Assembly (NCBI RefSeq): GCF_030272615.1
Contig: NC_081412.1
Location: forward strand, 26,938,501-27,002,500
DNA: 64,000 nucleotides
Reading direction: 5' to 3'
From: Cryptomeria japonica
Taxonomy: Eukaryota; Streptophyta; Pinopsida; Cupressales; Cupressaceae
The notes below the pieces were generated by a model, which was not told the origin of the DNA, made no database searches, and saw only the letters and a program-made list of their open reading frames with translations. Position numbers and translations under genes: made by a program. This document shows, in pieces, positions 60,022 to 64,000 of the stretch (position 1 is the stretch's first letter; every line of letters begins with the position of its first letter).

Positions 60022-63000
60022 TTATGTGTAGAACTTGCGAAGATGCATGCTGTTGATAGGATCCTCCAAAGGTTCACCTTCTGTAGTTGAGAGCTGATAT
60101 GCCCCAGATCCATATACCGCTGTGATGATGTAAGGACCAAGCCAGTTTGGTTCGAACTTGCCCTTCTTATCTCTGTCTTGCTGATTCTTGGGGTTCTCTC
60201 TGAGGACTAAGTCACCTACCTCAAATGTGCGAGGCTTGACTTTGTGATTGTAACTGCGACTCATTCTTTGTTGGTAAGCCTTGAGATGATTAAAAGTAGT
60301 TTGTCTTCGTTCCTCCAGCAGTTCTAGTTCTTGTAAGCGAGAGACCCTGTAGTCTTCATCATTGATTATGTTTCTCAAAGAGACCCGTAAAGAAGGTAAC
60401 TCGACCTCAATAGGCAAGATGGCTTCAGCGCCGTAAACAAGTGAGTAAGGTGAAGCTCCTGTAGGTGTGCAGACACTTGTACGGTAGGCCCAAAGTGCAG
60501 GATTAAGTTGGATATGCCAGTTATGGCCAGCGTCGTTGACTGTCTTTTTAAGGATTTTGAGAATTGTTTTGTTAGACGCCTCAGCTTGGCCATTACCTTG
60601 GGGATAATATGGAGTGGAGAAACGATGAGAGATATGAAAGCGCTCACAGAGTTCACGAACATCTTGATTTTTGAAGGGACGCCCGTTGTCAGTGATAATG
60701 GAAGTGGGAATACCATATCGGCAAATGATGTAGTTCAGGATGAAGGTAGCGATTTGTTTCCCAGTAACTTGTGTGAGAGGCACAGCTTCAATCCACTTTG
60801 TGAAATACTCTATGGTTGTGATAATGAATTTATGACCATTGGAAGAAGGAGGGTGAATCTTGCCTATGAGATCGAGTCCCCACTGACAAAAGGGCCAAGG
60901 AGATGCAAGTGGTTGTAGTTCTTGTGCTGGTGCATGTATGAGGTCTCCATGAATTTGACATTGCTTACACTTCTTAACAAACTGATATGAGTCTTTGTCC
61001 ATAGTGGGCCAGTAGTATCTAGTCCTGATGAGTTTCTTGGCCAAGGTAGGACCACTAGTATGCGGACCACATATCCCTTCATGCACTTCACGTAACGCAA
61101 TCCGAGCTTCATCGCTGTCTAAACATCTAAGAAGAGTGCCATCTAGACCTCGTCGGTATAGGATATCAACTAAAATGACATATCGAGAGGATTGGCGAAT
61201 GAAAGTGCGGCGTTGGTTGTTCGATAGATCGGGAGGTAAGATATTGTCGCGAAGGTATGTGAATATGGAACCATATAACTGGGATTCGGGACCAACAACG
61301 CATATCATTTCAGCAGGAGTGATCTCGTATGAGGGAATCAACAGGTTGTCTATGAGGAACTCATAGCAGGTCTCATTTTGCGGTAGATCAATTAGTGAAG
61401 CAATTGTAGCCATAGCATCTGCAGCGCAATTCTGTTCTCTTGGTATCTGCTCAAAATCTATCTTTGCGAAGTGTTGTTTCAAATCATCTACCAATTGCTT
61501 GTAAGGCATTAGTTTTTCATCTTTTGTTTGGTAATCATCAGTTGCTTGACGGATAACCAGTTGAGAATCCCCAAAAACACGAAGTTCTTGGATCTTCCAC
61601 TGAATTGCAATTCTTAATCTAGTTGTTAATGCCTCATATTCCGCTTTATTATTAGTGCAAGGAAATGATAAGCGGTATGATTTTGGTATAGAATCGCCCT
61701 GAGGAGTTATAAAGAGTATACCCGCTCCTGCTCCATGCTGTGTGTATGAGCCATCAAAGTACAATTTCCATGGCTTTGCATGTGATATTGTTAGAATGGA
61801 CTCATCTGGAAATTTTAACTGTAGAGGAACATCATCTATCATGGGGGCATCTGCTAATTGATCTGCAATTGCTTGTCCTTTTATTGCTTTTCTGTCTACA
61901 TATTCGATGTCGAATTCACTCAGGATCATTACCCACTTGGCCAGTCATCCAGTAAGTGTAGCTTTGTTGAGAAGATATTTTAGTGGATCAATTCTTGCAA
62001 TCAACTTAGTTTTGTGAGTGAGCATATAATGTCATAATTTCTGTGAAGCAAAGACCACAGCGAGACAGGCACGCTCGATTGGTGTGTAGTTTAGCTCATA
62101 TCCCACCAATGTGCGACTGATATAGTATACTACTTTTTCCTTGCCATCAGCAACTTGTTGTGCTAGGAGTGCCCCCAGTGCTGTTGGAGTAGCTGATATG
62201 TAAAGTAGCAAAGGCTGATTTGGAATTGGTGGCATCGAAACTGGTGGGTTCAAAAGATAGTCTTTGAGCGCCTGAAAAGCCTGTTGACAGTTCTCATCCC
62301 ATTTGAACTTGATGTTTTTGTGTAGCAGGTGCTGGAAAGGATTACACTTATCTGCAAGCTGTGCTATGAATCTTCATATGGACTGGAGTCTCCCTTGTAA
62401 AGATCGAAGTTGACTGATATTCCTCGGTGGCGGCATGTCCAAGATAGCCTTGACTTTTGCTGGATCGGCCTCGATTCCTCTTTTAGACACAATGAATCCT
62501 AGGAGCTTCCCAGAGGTTACTCCAAAGACACATTGCTTAGGGTTTAACCTTACTTTGTATTTTTCCAGCCGATCAAAGACGACTGAAAGTATGTCCAGAT
62601 GTGTATCTCTGTCTATTGATTTTCCCAAAAGATTGTCAACATAATCTTCCACGGTTATGTGCATGAGATCATGAAAGATAGTGGTCATTGCTCTTTGATA
62701 CGTGGCGCCTGCATTTTTCAGCCCAAAAAGCATGACATTCCAACAGAAGGTTTCCCATGGACAAGTGAATGATGTTTTATGTTGATCTTTAGGTGCAATC
62801 CTGATTTGATTATATCCAGAAAATCCGTCCATTAAAGATAACATTTCATGACCTGTGGTGAGATCAACGATCAAGTCAATGTTTGGTAATGGGAAGTCAT
62901 CCTTTGGACAAGCTTTATTGATGTCTCTGAAATCTGTACATATTCTGATGCTACGATCTGGTTTGCTGACAGGTACTAAATTGGAGATCCATTCGGGATA

Positions 63001-64000
63001 ATCAATTGGGCGTATGAATCCGACATCCAATAATTTCTCCAGCTCTGCCTTGACTAGTAATGCCACTTGGGGATTCATTTTCCTTAATTTTTGTTTCACT
63101 GGCTTTGCCCCCAGTTTGACTATCAAATGATGCATAACCAAATCCGGATCTAGTCCAGGCATATCAGCGTATGACCATGCAAAGTTGATTTGTCGTTCCT
63201 TGAAGAAGCTTATATATTTTGCCCTTTCGGACTCTGTCAAGGATTGAGCCAGGAAGATGTTGTGTGGAACTTCTTCTGTACCAATGTTCGTCTTGATAGT
63301 CTCCTCTACCAACATGGATGACTTTTCCTCATATGATGCTGGGAGAATGTCGAGCCTTCCATCTTCGGGTGCCTCAAAGAGGTTTTCGCCCTCAGATACG
63401 TCCTTTCTTTTTACTTTTTTGGAGTCAGATAGTGCCACAGTGTGGTTTTCGCCATAAGACCCTTGTTTTGTTTTTATTTTCACATTTTTGCGACTGGAAG
63501 GCTCGACACCCTCACCAAAATATGCCATGTTGTTGATTTCTATGGTGTATCCTGCTTTGTGGTCCCCAGGGGGGAGATCATCGCATATGCCAAGATAGTC
63601 GATAATAGCTTCGTCATTTTGAAATGTATCAAATTGTGCTGGTCCTTCATAATCCCAGTCAATGAGTTGGGGGTGAACAAGGGGAAGGTCGTTAACATTT
63701 TCGAAATTTGCAGGGCTAATAGTGAAGATGTGGATATATTCGGGTATGTCGAGGCAATCGTCGAGGTCATCGATGGCACTCTCCTCATCAGTTTCGATCG
63801 CGAGCGAATCCAAATTGTCATCACTAGTAGTGCCTTCCGGGACAGGTGTCTTCATCCTATGTGATTTCGACCTAGAACATAGAAATGAAGACTGTGCGGG
63901 ATCTTTATGAGTTGTTTCTTGACCAACTCTGAATTTTTTGTAAAATTCCTCCTCTTCTGTAGGTTCATCTGGCTCTCTAAATGTCTCGGTGAGCTCATAG
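60022..64000 (-). pseudogene. Ty3/Gypsy pol: RT, RNase H, archaeal-type RNase H, integrase (runs off right edge)
   Basis: One frame runs from the window end to 60022 without a frameshift. The part near 63855-63300 is a linker before RT. RT motifs are RICTDFRDINKACPKDDFPL, LMDGFSGYNQI and YVDNLL at 62632-62643, where the family has YVDD. The RT-linked RNase H (62250-62035) reads LLYISATPTALGALL, lacking the usual first Asp. The second RNase H has FDGSYTQHGAGAG, NNKAEYEAL, GDSQLVI and AADAMA, keeping the catalytic residues. Integrase follows with H...H...CKQC zinc binding and the D, D, E core (WGLDLIG, IITDNG, QGNGQAEASNK), then a C-terminal GPY-type region. Internal stops are TGA at 62374, 62032 and 61945, each at a likely Arg CGA. 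The frame is open at base 64000. Confidence 0.92.

Larger units (their letters stand above)
54430..64000 (-). mobile_element. Ty3/Gypsy, Tat-like element, 3' part with antisense PMD gene
   Basis: In transcription order the window shows pol (64000 to 60022), a spacer, a gene on the opposite strand (58117 down to 55458), a polypurine tract (55115-55130) and the 3' LTR. The second, archaeal-type RNase H after the RT-linked one, and the extra region between pol and LTR, are hallmarks of the Tat lineage. gag, protease and the 5' LTR would lie beyond 64000. Confidence 0.8.

Overview
The window looks like a repeat-filled intergenic stretch of a large plant nuclear genome. Every recognisable protein-coding stretch belongs to a transposable element or is a broken gene fragment. 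The families seen (Helitron with an RPA1-like gene, Ty3/Gypsy with a second RNase H, a gag-bearing LTR element without pol, Copia gag, L1-type LINE, hAT, plant mobile domain, LRR receptor kinase N-terminus) point to a seed plant. A gymnosperm is my best guess from the large, old, decayed elements and the absence of intact genes, but this is inference. No rRNA, tRNA, CRISPR or intact host gene was found.

Layout. 1-2772 (minus) is the Rep part of a Helitron RepHel gene; its helicase lies off the left edge. 3880-5776 (minus) is an RPA1-like gene upstream of it. 6004-10260 holds arrays of a short-repeat family interrupted by a 1.1 kb TIR element (7707-8799) that carries an unusual palindrome array. 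10787-14010 is a dispersed repeat (B1) followed by an alternating GCGGGATAAC/GTTATCCCGC array. 14011-22934 is mostly featureless, with a decayed hAT transposase at 19398-20292. 22935-30466 is a minus-strand LTR retrotransposon with PPT and a near-matching target duplication; it has a gag with five zinc-knuckle segments and a 1,120-codon second ORF that I do not recognise, but no pol. 30467-37850 holds small TIR elements and dispersed repeats. 37851-46925 is a second copy of the 2493-9125 block, again with the RPA1-like gene but without Rep. 48876-50968 is a second copy of B1. 50969-54430 holds an LRR-kinase fragment, a Copia gag and a LINE tail. 54430-64000 is the 3' half of a minus-strand Tat-like Gypsy element, with pol running off the right edge and an antisense, intron-containing plant mobile domain gene between pol and the 3' LTR.

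A common theme is decay. Long reading frames stay in frame for kilobases and are interrupted almost only by stops that a single C-to-T change would make from CAA, CAG or CGA. Where a paralogous copy exists in the window it shows the unmutated codon in six cases, and a CGA in a seventh that needed two changes. This fits heavy cytosine methylation and deamination of silenced elements.
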